From positions 1-64,000 of the forward strand of contig NZ_QEIH01000008.1 in NCBI RefSeq assembly GCF_003260195.1: a stretch of 64,000 nt of DNA, given 5' to 3'. The notes beneath the pieces are model-generated. The model saw only the letters and a list, made by a program, of their open reading frames with translations, had not been told where the DNA came from and searched no databases. The stretch's first letter is position 1. Each line of letters begins with the position of its first letter. Of this stretch, positions 36,140 to 46,407 are shown one piece after another. The position numbers were made by a program, and so were the translations under genes. The DNA is from Lutibacter citreus. GTDB taxonomy: Bacteria > Bacteroidota > Bacteroidia > Flavobacteriales > Flavobacteriaceae.

Positions 36140-39100
36140 TTATGATTCTGAGTGTTTTTTTATGTATTCAGTTGGACTAATACCATATTCTTTACTAAAA
36201 CATTTACTAAAATATTTTTGATTATTAAAACCAGTCATAAAAGCAATTTCAGAAATGTAAATTTTATTTTTCTTTAGTAACTGAGCGGCTCTTTTCAATT
36301 TAATTGTTTTTATAAAGTTTACTGGTGTATCATTTAAAATAACTTGAACTTTTCTGTAAAGGTTGGCTCTACTCATACCTATTTCAGATGCTAGAAACTC
36401 AACATTTAAAATGTTATCACTTATATTATCTTCAATTATTTTTATAAGTTTTTTTATGAATTTTTCATCATTTGAATCTATTTGAATATCTGTAGGAGCA
36501 GTGGTTATTAATTTACTGTATTTTTCTTTAAGCTCTTTTCTTGTTTTAATAGTGTTTTTTATTTTCCATTTTAAAAACTCAATGCTAAAAGGCTTTTCTA
36601 TATGATCATTTGCACCAAGACTTAGACATTCAACTTTTGTTTCACTCGAATTTTTAGCGGTTAACATAAAAATTGGAGTATTATTAAATATTGGGTTTTT
36701 CTTAATCTGTTTAAGCATTGAAATACCGTCTTGTACTGGCATTAAAATATCGCTGATAATAAGATCTGGTTTTTCTTTTACAGCTACCTCATAACCTTCT
36801 TTTCCATTTGAAGCTTCAACTACATCATACTCTTTAAACAATTCTTCCATAATCATTTGTCTTAAATCATCATGATCTTCTACTATTAATATTTTTGTTT
36901 TATTGGTTTGTTTCTTTATTTCATTGTTAGGGTAATTTACTAATTGATGGTCGATAACCTGAAATTCTGAAGTCTTAATGAAATTCTTTTTTAAAGGCAT
37001 TCCAGTTTCAATACGTTCATTTTTATGATATCTATTTTTTGATATAGGAATGTAAAAGGTAAATTCTGTATAAACATTTTCTTCGCTCTCTACCATTATT
37101 ACTCCGTGGTGTGTTTCTATTAGTTTATAAACCAATTCCATACCAATACCTGTTCCTGGAATTTGTTTTTTTTGTGGTTTTGTTGCTTGATAGTAGCGGT
37201 TAAATATATTTTTTATATCTTTTTTTGGAATACCAGTACCATTATCTCTAACACTACATTGTAAATACTTTCCATCTATATTATGGTTGCCAATTAATAT
37301 ATTATCAGCTTTTAAAAGGTTTAAGTTTACTGTTATTTTTCCTTTTTCTCCTTTTTCTTTGGTATACTTAAATGAATTAGATAAAAGGTTAAATAATATT
37401 TTTTCTAAAATATCAACATCGTACCAGCCTTTTATTTCTTTTTCTTCAGATATGAAATTATACTTAATATGATAAATTTTAGCAAAATCATTAAAAGCGT
37501 TTTTAATGATATTTATATCTTTAACAATATCATTTTTAGAAATATGTAATTGAAATTTACCTTCATCAAATTTACGAATATCCATAATTTGATTAATAAG
37601 TCTATGCATTCTTAACGTATTGTTATATATGCGCTGCGAAGTAATGGGGTTTAAAGTATGTGTTTTTTCTTTAATTACTTTTTCAATACTTCCAAGTATT
37701 AAAGATAATGGTGTTCTTAATTCATGTGAAATATCAGTAAAAAAGGTCATTTTCATTCTACTATGTTCATTGTCTTTTTCTCTACTAATAGTTTCTTTTA
37801 ACAAGTTTTTCTTTAACAAATACCATCTTCTAATTAAGAACGTACTTACGTATATAATAATTAATGCTAATAAAACATATATTAAAATAGCCCATAAACT
37901 TTTCCAAATAGGAGGATTTATTTTAAAGGTTACTTTAGATGGTACTTCATTCCAAATACCATCACTATTTGAGCTTTTAACCATAAAAGTATAAGTTCCT
38001 GGAGCAAGATCATTATAGTTTGCATTTCTATTAAATGCGTTGGTATAAACCCAATAATTATTTAAACCCTCTAACTTATAAGCATATTCATTTTTATTAG
38101 GAGCAGTAAGGTCTAATGATGAAAAATTTACATATATATTGTTTTGGTTATATGGTAAAACAATCTGTTTATCAGAGTAAATATTTATTTCGTTTACGGG
38201 GCTTAATGCATTATCTGCATTATTTTCATAAACCTCACCAAGTGTAGAAAAGCTAGTAATTGCTGTTGTTGGAACAATATTTTGGGCAATTAATTTTTTA
38301 GGATATACACTATAAAAACCATTAGCGCATCCAAAATATAAGATTTTTTTTTGTGGATTTGAAGCACTGGAATTAAAAACAAATTGACTTTCATTTATTC
38401 CGTCTTCAACACCAAAAGACATAAATCTTTCAGTTTCTAAATTCAACAAAGCAATTCCGTCTCGGGTACTCATCCAAATATTACCATCAATATCTTCCTC
38501 TATTGCCGAAATTATATTTGGATTATTTGTTTTGGTTTCTCTGAAATTTTTAAACTTTTTTATTTTTTTATCATACATATTTAAACCGCCACCCCTTGTG
38601 CCAATCCAAATATTTCCATTTTTATCTTCATAAAGACTTAAAATGGCATTTGAAGTTAATCCATTTGCAAATGTTGGTAAATAGTGGTTTATACTCTCTT
38701 TAACAAGATCCACAATATATAATCCTTCTCCTCTAGTGCCAATCCATAATTTATTGTCTGATGTTAATAAAAGTTTTGAAGTGTGATTATTTTTTAATTC
38801 TTCTCTAACTTGTTTTTTAAAATCTGATAAGGAATTTTCACTATTAATAATATCTAAACCAGAGCCCCATAATGCAACCCAAACTTCATTTTTATTAATT
38901 GCAATTATGTCTTTAATTGGATTATTGTAAGTCTTAATTTTAACCAGATCAAGTTTAGATTTATTGGGCTTGTAATTTTTAGAAGTGTAAATATTAAGAT
39001 TATCAGCAATTAAAAGTTCTGTTTTATCAAAGTTTTTTGTAACAACATTAACTATTTCAAGATTGGTTTCAATCTTCGAGTAGCTTTTGTTTTTTTGATT

Positions 39101-40225
39101 AAAGTTAAATAATCCATTTAGGGCTACTAAAGTATTATTAGAATTTTGATTATTAATACTGTGTACTAAATTATTTTGAGAATAAAATTCATAAAATTCA
39201 AAAAGAGGTGTTCTACCTAAATATTTATTTACTCCTTTAAATGAACCAATCCATAGATTTCCATAAGTATCAAAAATTGTTGAAGTGATATTGTTATTTA
39301 GTAAATTAATATTATTAGATTCTTTTGAATAATAAGAAAAATCATATTGATTATTTTTTCTGTTACCTTTAATTAATCCAGAAGATGTTCCAATCCAAAG
39401 ATCACTGTTTTTAGGGTTAATTGCTATAGTACTTAAAGTTATATTTGAGTCAAGTTTTTTTAATATTTTAGAATAATGTTCTCGCACTTCCAAGCTACTA
39501 TCCGATTTGTTATAGCCTAAAATGTATATGTCGTTTGGAGTTATAGAAATAATTTGATTATTTCCATAAAGTTTCATATTTACTACGTTTTCTTTAAATT
39601 TTGTTGGTGAAATTTCTCCCTTAGCATTTAGTTTGTAGATGCCATCTTCTGTTCCAATCCAATTTCTTCCAAAATTATCTTCAACTAATGAAATTTGCTG
39701 TTTTTCAATTTTATAAATGTCTTTTATTAATTGAGAACTAAATTCAGCGTTTAATTTTATTTTGTTAATGTCTTTTTCTGATTGGATTTTTAACAATCCA
39801 TAATTTTCTAATTTCACCCATATTTTTCCATTTTTACCTTTATTTGTAACAATAGATGTTCTGTTTTTTAAGAAACCTTTAAACTTATTCTCTTTTCTAT
39901 CAAAGCAAATAAGATAACTTTCACTACCTATCCATAAATTATTAAAATCATCTTCAAAAATTGAATTTATATTATTATTGGGAAGGGAATTTGGGTTAAA
40001 AAGATCATACTGATATTTACTTATATTATGCCCGTCATATTTATATAAACCAGAGTTACTACCAATCCATAAAAACCCAAAACTATCTACAAATAAAGTG
40101 TTTACTTTTTTATTGAATAGTACTCCATGAATATCTAACTTATGAAGATTAATTGAATTAGTCTGTGAATAGATTACTGTAATACTTAACAGTAAAATAG
40201 CTCTTACAAAATATTTTTTAAACAT
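36140..40225 (-). CDS. Hybrid two-component system sensor/regulator (HTCS)
   Basis: This 1361-residue single-chain regulator has a signal peptide, two beta-propellers built of WIGT repeats (about residues 40-660; for example FLWIGSNSGLYKYDG and NGNIWIGTRGGGLNMYD), a Y_Y_Y domain (about 690-770), a membrane helix (about 780-805), a histidine kinase with His834 in DISHELRTPLS and ATPase motifs DNGTGIP and GTGIGMEL, a receiver with Asp1159 in IISDILMP, and a C-terminal AraC helix-turn-helix. HTCS proteins sense an oligosaccharide in the periplasm and activate their own locus. It is divergent from sulfatase-GH95-sulfatase-GH30. A 45-bp inverted repeat upstream recurs before susC. Confidence 0.96.
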   Translation of the reverse strand: MFKKYFVRAILLLSITVIYSQTNSINLHKLDIHGVLFNKKVNTLFVDSFGFLWIGSNSGLYKYDGHNISKYQYDLFNPNSLPNNNINSIFEDDFNNLWIGSESYLICFDRKENKFKGFLKNRTSIVTNKGKNGKIWVKLENYGLLKIQSEKDINKIKLNAEFSSQLIKDIYKIEKQQISLVEDNFGRNWIGTEDGIYKLNAKGEISPTKFKENVVNMKLYGNNQIISITPNDIYILGYNKSDSSLEVREHYSKILKKLDSNITLSTIAINPKNSDLWIGTSSGLIKGNRKNNQYDFSYYSKESNNINLLNNNITSTIFDTYGNLWIGSFKGVNKYLGRTPLFEFYEFYSQNNLVHSINNQNSNNTLVALNGLFNFNQKNKSYSKIETNLEIVNVVTKNFDKTELLIADNLNIYTSKNYKPNKSKLDLVKIKTYNNPIKDIIAINKNEVWVALWGSGLDIINSENSLSDFKKQVREELKNNHTSKLLLTSDNKLWIGTRGEGLYIVDLVKESINHYLPTFANGLTSNAILSLYEDKNGNIWIGTRGGGLNMYDKKIKKFKNFRETKTNNPNIISAIEEDIDGNIWMSTRDGIALLNLETERFMSFGVEDGINESQFVFNSSASNPQKKILYFGCANGFYSVYPKKLIAQNIVPTTAITSFSTLGEVYENNADNALSPVNEINIYSDKQIVLPYNQNNIYVNFSSLDLTAPNKNEYAYKLEGLNNYWVYTNAFNRNANYNDLAPGTYTFMVKSSNSDGIWNEVPSKVTFKINPPIWKSLWAILIYVLLALIIIYVSTFLIRRWYLLKKNLLKETISREKDNEHSRMKMTFFTDISHELRTPLSLILGSIEKVIKEKTHTLNPITSQRIYNNTLRMHRLINQIMDIRKFDEGKFQLHISKNDIVKDINIIKNAFNDFAKIYHIKYNFISEEKEIKGWYDVDILEKILFNLLSNSFKYTKEKGEKGKITVNLNLLKADNILIGNHNIDGKYLQCSVRDNGTGIPKKDIKNIFNRYYQATKPQKKQIPGTGIGMELVYKLIETHHGVIMVESEENVYTEFTFYIPISKNRYHKNERIETGMPLKKNFIKTSEFQVIDHQLVNYPNNEIKKQTNKTKILIVEDHDDLRQMIMEELFKEYDVVEASNGKEGYEVAVKEKPDLIISDILMPVQDGISMLKQIKKNPIFNNTPIFMLTAKNSSETKVECLSLGANDHIEKPFSIEFLKWKIKNTIKTRKELKEKYSKLITTAPTDIQIDSNDEKFIKKLIKIIEDNISDNILNVEFLASEIGMSRANLYRKVQVILNDTPVNFIKTIKLKRAAQLLKKNKIYISEIAFMTGFNNQKYFSKCFSKEYGISPTEYIKKHSES

Positions 40226-40378
40226 AATGTACTTTATTAAATTTTAAAAAAATGAAAGAGTAAAAATGTTTCACTTTTTATGGTTATAAGATTTAAGGCA
40301 ATTTACATAATGTTTGTCTAATTTGCTGAGTTTTTAGAGCTATTAGATAGTGAAAATGTCTATAATGATGGTTAATAA

Positions 40379-40423
40379 TGTTGCAATTTATTGTTTTTAC
40401 TACTGTTTCGAGTTTTTGCAACA
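40379..40423. promoter_or_regulatory. Candidate HTCS operator, site 1
   Basis: TGTTGCAA (40379-40386) and TTGCAACA (40416-40423) are perfect inverted 8-bp arms with 29 bp between them. The site lies between the divergent HTCS and sulfatase genes. A second site with the same arms and the same 45-bp total length occurs at 49702-49746 upstream of susC, so the spacing seems to be selected. No T run follows, so it is not a terminator. Confidence 0.65.
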
Positions 40424-40678
40424 TTTATAGGGAGTGTTTGGTAATATCTTTCATAATTACTGTTGTAAATTCGTTTTTGTTAAATAATCTAACAGTACAA
40501 AATAATACGAGTATTTATATTAGGTGTTTCTTAAAAGAGTAAACAGACTAGGAATTACAAAAAAAAATCAGTTAAATACAATGTTTTAATAGAAGCTAGA
40601 ACGTTTTAAAGGTATTTAATTTTGAATGGGTTTTATTTAAAATTTATTAAATAATATAACATTACTTATGACTTATAA

Positions 40679-40951
40679 GGGCATAAAATTAAAAGACATG
40701 AAAGTGTTTTTAATGTTAGAATTACAGATGAAGTATGTAATTTTAAACATCTAGATTTTATTTAGATGGTTGATGAAAAAAAGTTTGAAACAGGATATCA
40801 TCTTATCTAGATTAAAAGATCTCATAGGCTTACAGATATATCAATTTCAAGAGTAAAAGTTAATTCAAAATATGCACTAAAAGGTTTTGTTACAAATAAT
40901 GGTAAAACAATTGAAAATGCTTTTGTAAATAAACATATAACGAAAAAATAG
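40679..40951 (+). pseudogene. Decayed coding remnant of unknown family
   Basis: This frame runs 90 codons with only two internal stops and looks coding: ESVFNVRITDEVCNFKHLDF, stop, MVDEKKFETGYHLI, stop, IKRSHRLTDISISRVKVNSK, then YALKGFVTNNGKTIENAF and VNKHITKK. I cannot assign it. It lies in the 760-bp region between the HTCS and the first sulfatase of the plus-strand operon. The remaining bases there hold the operator candidate and nothing else I can name. Confidence 0.4.
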
Positions 40952-40987
40952 AATCAAATATATAACCAACAAATAATAGAATTACAA

Positions 40988-42580
40988 ATGAGAAAAATTT
41001 CCTTAATACTGTTACTGTTTTTTGTAATTGGAGCTTGTAAATCAAAAAGAATAGCTGAAGTAACTTTGTCTGTAGAAAATGCCACAAATAAAAAACCTAA
41101 TATTATTTTAATTTTTGCAGATGATTTAGGGATTGGATTATTAGGTCAAAATGGGCAAAAAATCATAACAACTCCAAATATTGATAAATTAGCAGAAGAA
41201 GGAATTACTTTTAAAAATACGTATTCAAATATGTTATGTGCTCCATCCAGAGCGTCCTTAATAACGGGACTAAATGATTGCCACGCTAACAAGTTTGATA
41301 TAACTTCAGGTGGAGTATATAAGAAATTAAGTACCGGAAAAGCTACGTTAAGTGAAGTTGAAAAAAGCATTAACAAAGTGCTAAAACCTATTAATGAAGA
41401 TGCCGTTTTTCTAGGTGCAGTTGCTAAAGAAGCTGGTTACAAAACTGCTCAAGTAGGAAAATTAGAGTGGGGGTTTTCAGCAACTGACACACAAATGAAA
41501 CGTCACGGCTGGGATTATTATTTTGGTTATTTAGACCACGAAAGAGCACACGGTTTTTATCCTTCATTCTTGTTTGAAAATGGAAAAAAGGTTGATATTT
41601 CGGGGAATTTACTTGTAAATTCAGGTAAATCTCACGAACCTGAAACAGCCGAAAGTTATAAAGAAAGACATGATATGACTGGCAAAAAGGTCTATTCTCA
41701 AAACTTATTTATGGAAAAAGTTTTAAGCTTTATAACTGAGAATAAAGAAGATCCTTTCTTTTTATACTTTCCCACACAATTACCGCACGGGCCTGTTTCA
41801 ATTCCTAAGGTACATTTAGATTTTGTGAATGATGATAGACTAACCCCAATTGAAAAAGAATATGCTTCAATGGTAAAAATGTTAGATGATAATGTTGGGC
41901 AAATTATGCAGAAATTAAAAGATGAAAATATAGCTGATAATACCATTGTAATATTTATGTCTGATAATGGGCACGAAATTTATTATGGACAAAAAGGAAG
42001 AGTTCAAAAACCATATATGAATATGAAAACTGGAGAACGCTTTGATAATTTAGAACGCAAATATTACAGCGATTTAGGAGGTGATGTTTTTGATGGTAAT
42101 GGAGGTAGAGCAGGTTTAAAACGAAGTAATTTACAAGGAGGAATAAATGTTCCTTTAATTTTTAATTGGCCAAATAAAATAAAGCCGGGCACTACAAGTA
42201 ATAGATTGGTGGCTAATTACGATATACTTTCTACAATTGCAGATATAACAGGATTTAATAAGCCAGTTAAAACTGATGGAATCTCTTTTTATAATGAGCT
42301 TATAGGAAGTGGAGAAACAAAATCACATGATTTTGTTGTTTATTCATCATACACTGGCCCAACATTAATTACAAACGAAGGCTGGAAAATAAGAACATAT
42401 TTAAAAAAAAATGTGTTCGAACTTTATTATTTACCAAATGATTTTAAAGAAGAAAATAATTTATCTGACGAATATCCAGAAAAATTAGAAGAACTTAAAC
42501 AAAAATTATTAATAGCCTGCGAAGGAGATTTTAATAATGGGTTTTATTCTTCAAAAAATAGCGAAATAAAAATAAATTAA
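40988..42580 (+). CDS. Formylglycine-dependent sulfatase (S1 family)
   Basis: This 530-residue protein has a lipoprotein signal (LFFVIGACKSK). It has the metal motif NIILIFADDLGIGLLGQNG, C84-A-P-S-R (formylglycine site, followed by ASLITG), VGKLEWGFSATD, YFPTQLPHGP and FMSDNGHEI. The KLEWG form instead of KWHLG is seen in several algal-polysaccharide sulfatase subfamilies. It begins the plus-strand run controlled, by position, by the HTCS, and lies 22 bp before the GH95 gene. It probably removes a sulfate group that blocks GH95 or GH30. Confidence 0.93.
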   Translation: MRKISLILLLFFVIGACKSKRIAEVTLSVENATNKKPNIILIFADDLGIGLLGQNGQKIITTPNIDKLAEEGITFKNTYSNMLCAPSRASLITGLNDCHANKFDITSGGVYKKLSTGKATLSEVEKSINKVLKPINEDAVFLGAVAKEAGYKTAQVGKLEWGFSATDTQMKRHGWDYYFGYLDHERAHGFYPSFLFENGKKVDISGNLLVNSGKSHEPETAESYKERHDMTGKKVYSQNLFMEKVLSFITENKEDPFFLYFPTQLPHGPVSIPKVHLDFVNDDRLTPIEKEYASMVKMLDDNVGQIMQKLKDENIADNTIVIFMSDNGHEIYYGQKGRVQKPYMNMKTGERFDNLERKYYSDLGGDVFDGNGGRAGLKRSNLQGGINVPLIFNWPNKIKPGTTSNRLVANYDILSTIADITGFNKPVKTDGISFYNELIGSGETKSHDFVVYSSYTGPTLITNEGWKIRTYLKKNVFELYYLPNDFKEENNLSDEYPEKLEELKQKLLIACEGDFNNGFYSSKNSEIKIN

Positions 42581-42602
42581 TTGACCATTTTAACTATACA
42601 AA

Positions 42603-44981
42603 ATGAGAAGAATATATAGTATTACTAAAAAAACTTCATTACTAATTGTTATGGTTTTTATGTTGGTTTCTTGCAATAAAAGTAACTTAGAACATAAATA
42701 TAAAAATCAAGTGTTATGGTATAAACAACCAGCACAAATTTGGAACCAATCCTTACCGTTGGGTAATGGTAGAATTGGTGTAATGGTGTTCGGGAAAACT
42801 TCAAATGAACGTATTCAATTGAATGATGACTCCATGTGGCCAGGCTCAAACGGCTGGGATGAGCCAGATGGAAATAAAGAAGATCTTCAACAAATAAGAG
42901 AACTTCTATTTGCTGGAGATAATAAAAGTGCAGATAAACTTTTTGTTGAAAAATTTTCTCGAAAAGGAGTTGCTAGGTCTCACCAAACTTTAGGTGATTT
43001 ATATATTGATATTAATCACGAAAATATTACAGATTATCATAGAGAATTAAATATTAGTAATGCAACTTCAACGGTTTCCTATAAATCTAATGGTGCATTA
43101 ATAACTGAAAAAGTATTGGTTTCACATCCCGATCAAGCAATTATAGTTGAATTTGAATCTAAAGCAGAAAATGGTTTAAATGGAAAAATTCGTTTAACAA
43201 GACCAGAAGATAATGGTTTTCCAACTGTTGTTTCTAAAACAACTGAAGACAAGCTTCTTTTAATGACAGGAGAAGTTACTCAACGAGCAGCAGAATTCAA
43301 TTCAGAGCCAAATCCAATATTAGAAGGTGTTAAATTTCAAACTTGTTTAAAAATTAAAAATGAAGGCGGGGAAATTATTAAAGGAGATGATTTTTTAGAG
43401 TTGAAAAACGTGAAAAAAGCTACTTTTTATGTAGTTTCTAACTCTTCATTCTATTTTGAAGATTATGTTCAACAAAATAAAATTGAATTAGCTAATGTAA
43501 TTCAAAAAGACTTTAAAACTATTGAAAAAACTCATATTGAAGATTATAAAAGCTTATTTGATAGAGTTAGATTTGAGCTTCCTGACACTGGTTTAGATTC
43601 AATACCTACGGATGAAAGAATTCAAAGAATTAAAAAAGACAATATAGATTTAGGTTTAGAAGCTTTATTATTTCATTATGGCCGTTATTTACTAATTAGT
43701 TCATCTCGTGATGGTACTAACCCGGCTAATCTTCAAGGTTTATGGAATGAGCATATTATAGCTCCTTGGAATGGAGATTATCACTTAAATATAAACCTTC
43801 AAATGAATTATTGGTTAGCTGATGTCACTAATTTGGGAGATTTAAACGCTCCGTTGTTTGATTATTTGGATAAATTGGTTGAAAATGGCAAAACTACGGC
43901 AAGTAAAAATTTTGGATGTCGTGGTTCTTTTTTCCCCCATGCAACTGATATTTGGGCACCAACCTGGTTAAGAGCTCCAACGGCATATTGGGGTTGTTCG
44001 GTTGGAGCTGGAGGTTGGATGATGCAGCACTATTGGCAACATTATGAATTTACAAAAGACACTATCTTTTTAAAAGAACGTGCTTTTCCGGCTATAAAAG
44101 AAGTTGCATTGTTCTATAGTGATTGGCTAATTGAAGATCCAAGAGATGGAAAATTAGTATCTGCTCCTTCTACATCTCCAGAAAATAGATTTTATAATGA
44201 GAAAGGTGAATTAGTAGCTTCTTGTTTGGGAACCGCAATGGATCAACAAATTATAGCAGAAGTATTTACTAATTATATAAAATCTTGTGAAGTTCTAGGA
44301 GTTAATAATGATCTTTTGAAAAAAATAAAGTCTCAATTAAAACAACTACGATTTGGTTTTGTAATTGGTGATGATGGTCGAATTTTAGAATGGGACAGAC
44401 CGTATGAAGAACACCAAAAAGGTCATAGACATATGTCTCATTTATATGGATTCCACCCAGGAACTAGTGTTTCAAGAGATAAAACACCAGAAATATTTAA
44501 TGCGGTTAGAAAAACGTTAGATTATAGATTGGCAAATGGTGGTGCAGGTACAGGTTGGAGCAGAGCTTGGTTAATAAATTGTAGCGCAAGATTGTTAGAT
44601 GGGGAAATGGCACAAAAACACATTCAATTGCTGTTTAAAAAATCTATGTATCCAAACTTGTTTGACGGGCATCCACCATTTCAAATAGATGGTAATTTTG
44701 GTTATACAGCAGGTGTAGCAGAAATGTTGTTGCAATCTCATGAAGAAAATACTATTAGAATATTACCAGCTTTACCAAATACTTGGAAAAAAGGACAGGT
44801 AAAAGGATTAAAAGCAAGAGGAGGCTTAACCGTTGATATTTCTTGGAGCAAAAATAAATTAGAAGAAGTAATAATTACATCAAAATTTGATACTAATCTT
44901 ACTTTAATTTATAAAGATACTAAAACACCTATAAATTTAAAAAAAGGTCAAACATTTGTATACCAACCATTAAAAAATTAA
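42603..44981 (+). CDS. Glycoside hydrolase family 95, probable alpha-L-fucosidase
   Basis: This 792-residue protein has a lipoprotein signal (MVFMLVSCNKS). The N-terminal beta domain has VLWYKQPAQIWNQSLPLGNG and IQLNDDSMWPG, and the catalytic (alpha/alpha)6 barrel has GDYHLNINLQMNYW. Asn396 and Asn398 match the catalytic pair of the Bifidobacterium enzyme AfcA, Glu527 (TSPEN) its acid and Asp696 (FQIDGNFG) its conserved Asp. His394 stands where fucosidases have His; as I recall, the L-galactosidase member has Thr, so L-fucose is favoured. It inverts configuration, typically at alpha-1,2 bonds. It ends 1 bp before the next sulfatase. Confidence 0.93.
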   Translation: MRRIYSITKKTSLLIVMVFMLVSCNKSNLEHKYKNQVLWYKQPAQIWNQSLPLGNGRIGVMVFGKTSNERIQLNDDSMWPGSNGWDEPDGNKEDLQQIRELLFAGDNKSADKLFVEKFSRKGVARSHQTLGDLYIDINHENITDYHRELNISNATSTVSYKSNGALITEKVLVSHPDQAIIVEFESKAENGLNGKIRLTRPEDNGFPTVVSKTTEDKLLLMTGEVTQRAAEFNSEPNPILEGVKFQTCLKIKNEGGEIIKGDDFLELKNVKKATFYVVSNSSFYFEDYVQQNKIELANVIQKDFKTIEKTHIEDYKSLFDRVRFELPDTGLDSIPTDERIQRIKKDNIDLGLEALLFHYGRYLLISSSRDGTNPANLQGLWNEHIIAPWNGDYHLNINLQMNYWLADVTNLGDLNAPLFDYLDKLVENGKTTASKNFGCRGSFFPHATDIWAPTWLRAPTAYWGCSVGAGGWMMQHYWQHYEFTKDTIFLKERAFPAIKEVALFYSDWLIEDPRDGKLVSAPSTSPENRFYNEKGELVASCLGTAMDQQIIAEVFTNYIKSCEVLGVNNDLLKKIKSQLKQLRFGFVIGDDGRILEWDRPYEEHQKGHRHMSHLYGFHPGTSVSRDKTPEIFNAVRKTLDYRLANGGAGTGWSRAWLINCSARLLDGEMAQKHIQLLFKKSMYPNLFDGHPPFQIDGNFGYTAGVAEMLLQSHEENTIRILPALPNTWKKGQVKGLKARGGLTVDISWSKNKLEEVIITSKFDTNLTLIYKDTKTPINLKKGQTFVYQPLKN

Positions 44982-44982
44982 A

Positions 44983-46407
44983 ATGAAAAATATATTTTTA
45001 TTTACAATTGCCTTACTTCTATTTAGTTGTGCTAAATCTAAAAATAAAACAATTAAAAAAAAGAAGCCTAATATTATTTATATAAATGTAGATGATTTAG
45101 GTTGGATGGATACGGAAACCTATGGAAGTTCATTTTATGAAACTCCAAACATTTCTAAACTAGCCAAAATGGGAATGAAATTTACCCAAGGTTATGCTTC
45201 CGCAGCAAATTGTGCCCCAAGTAGAGCTTGTTTAATTAGTGGTCAAAATACACCTAGACACGGAATTTATACAGTTGGTAATTCAGATAGAGGAAATAAA
45301 AAAACACGTAAATTAATACCTGTAGAAAATACTGAAATACTGCACGATAGTGTTTTTACTTTAGCTGAAATGTTTAAAAAAGCAGGCTATGTTACTGGAA
45401 CTTTTGGTAAATGGCATTTAGGAGAAGATCCTACAACACAAGGGTTTGATGTAAATGTAGGTGGTGGTTTAAACGGTAATCCAGGTTCTGAAGGTTATTT
45501 TAGTCCGTATAATATTAAAAATATTGAAGATAATACACCAAATGAAAATTTAACGGATCGGCTAACTTCAGAAGCTATTAAGTTTATTCAAAAAAATAAA
45601 GAAAAACCATTTTTTGTGTACCTTCCTTTTTATGCAGTTCATACACCTTTGTCTACAACATCGTTATTAGAAAAAAAATATACAGATAAGGGAGGGAATC
45701 AACTTCAAAATAAAGCGGTTTATGCTGGAATGATTGAAACAGTTGATACAAATATTGGCCTTCTATTAAATACTTTAGAAAAGCTAAATTTACAAAATAC
45801 CCTTATAGTATTTACTTCAGATAATGGAGGAATTAGAGCCGTTTCGTCTCAAGAACCGTTAAGAGCAGGAAAAGGTTCTTATTATGAAGGAGGTATTAGA
45901 GTTCCGTATTTAATTAGTTGGAAGGGAGTTATTAAGCCAAATACAGTTTCTAACGTTCCAATTACTAACCTTGATTTTTACCCAACTTTTATGGATGTAA
46001 TAGATGTGAAATTACCAAATAAAATTTTGGATGGTAGATCAATTTTACCAGTTTTAAAAGGGAAATCAATAAATGAAAGGGCATTATTTTTTCATTTTCC
46101 AATTTATTTACAGTCCTATGCAGGAAAAAAAGATGATGCTCGTGATCCATTGTTTAGAACCCGTCCTGGTTCTGTTATTATTGACGGTAATTGGAAATTA
46201 CATCAATATTTTGAAGATAATACTTTAGAATTATACAACTTGAACACAGATATAGGAGAACGAACAAATGTTCTTGATGTTAACCCAAAAAAGGCAGCAG
46301 AACTTTTAGAAAAATTGGATAATTGGAGAAAAAACACAAATGCGCCAATACCAACGGAAATAAATTTAGACTATGATTCTAATTTTGTAAGTAAAAAAAA
46401 TAGATGA
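44983..46407 (+). CDS. Formylglycine-dependent sulfatase (S1 family)
   Basis: This 474-residue protein has a lipoprotein signal (LLLFSCAKSK). It has PNIIYINVDDLGWMDTETYG, C77-A-P-S-R followed by ACLISGQNTPRHG, FGKWHLGEDPTTQGFD and FTSDNGGIR. It is placed between GH95 and GH30, with a 1-bp gap before it and a 4-bp ATGA overlap after it, so the three genes form one transcript. It is likely periplasmic and acts on the same oligosaccharides. The position of the sulfate it removes cannot be told from the sequence. Confidence 0.93.
   Translation: MKNIFLFTIALLLFSCAKSKNKTIKKKKPNIIYINVDDLGWMDTETYGSSFYETPNISKLAKMGMKFTQGYASAANCAPSRACLISGQNTPRHGIYTVGNSDRGNKKTRKLIPVENTEILHDSVFTLAEMFKKAGYVTGTFGKWHLGEDPTTQGFDVNVGGGLNGNPGSEGYFSPYNIKNIEDNTPNENLTDRLTSEAIKFIQKNKEKPFFVYLPFYAVHTPLSTTSLLEKKYTDKGGNQLQNKAVYAGMIETVDTNIGLLLNTLEKLNLQNTLIVFTSDNGGIRAVSSQEPLRAGKGSYYEGGIRVPYLISWKGVIKPNTVSNVPITNLDFYPTFMDVIDVKLPNKILDGRSILPVLKGKSINERALFFHFPIYLQSYAGKKDDARDPLFRTRPGSVIIDGNWKLHQYFEDNTLELYNLNTDIGERTNVLDVNPKKAAELLEKLDNWRKNTNAPIPTEINLDYDSNFVSKKNR

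Noticed and set aside
40379-40423. Inverted repeat read as a terminator of the HTCS or sulfatase genes
   Set aside because: It lies upstream of both divergent genes, has a 29-bp centre and no T run, and recurs with equal spacing before susC.
42603-44981. GH95 as an alpha-L-galactosidase for agar-type chains
   Set aside because: His394 in GDYHLNIN agrees with fucosidases; the L-galactosidase member, as I recall it, has Thr there. Not excluded fully.
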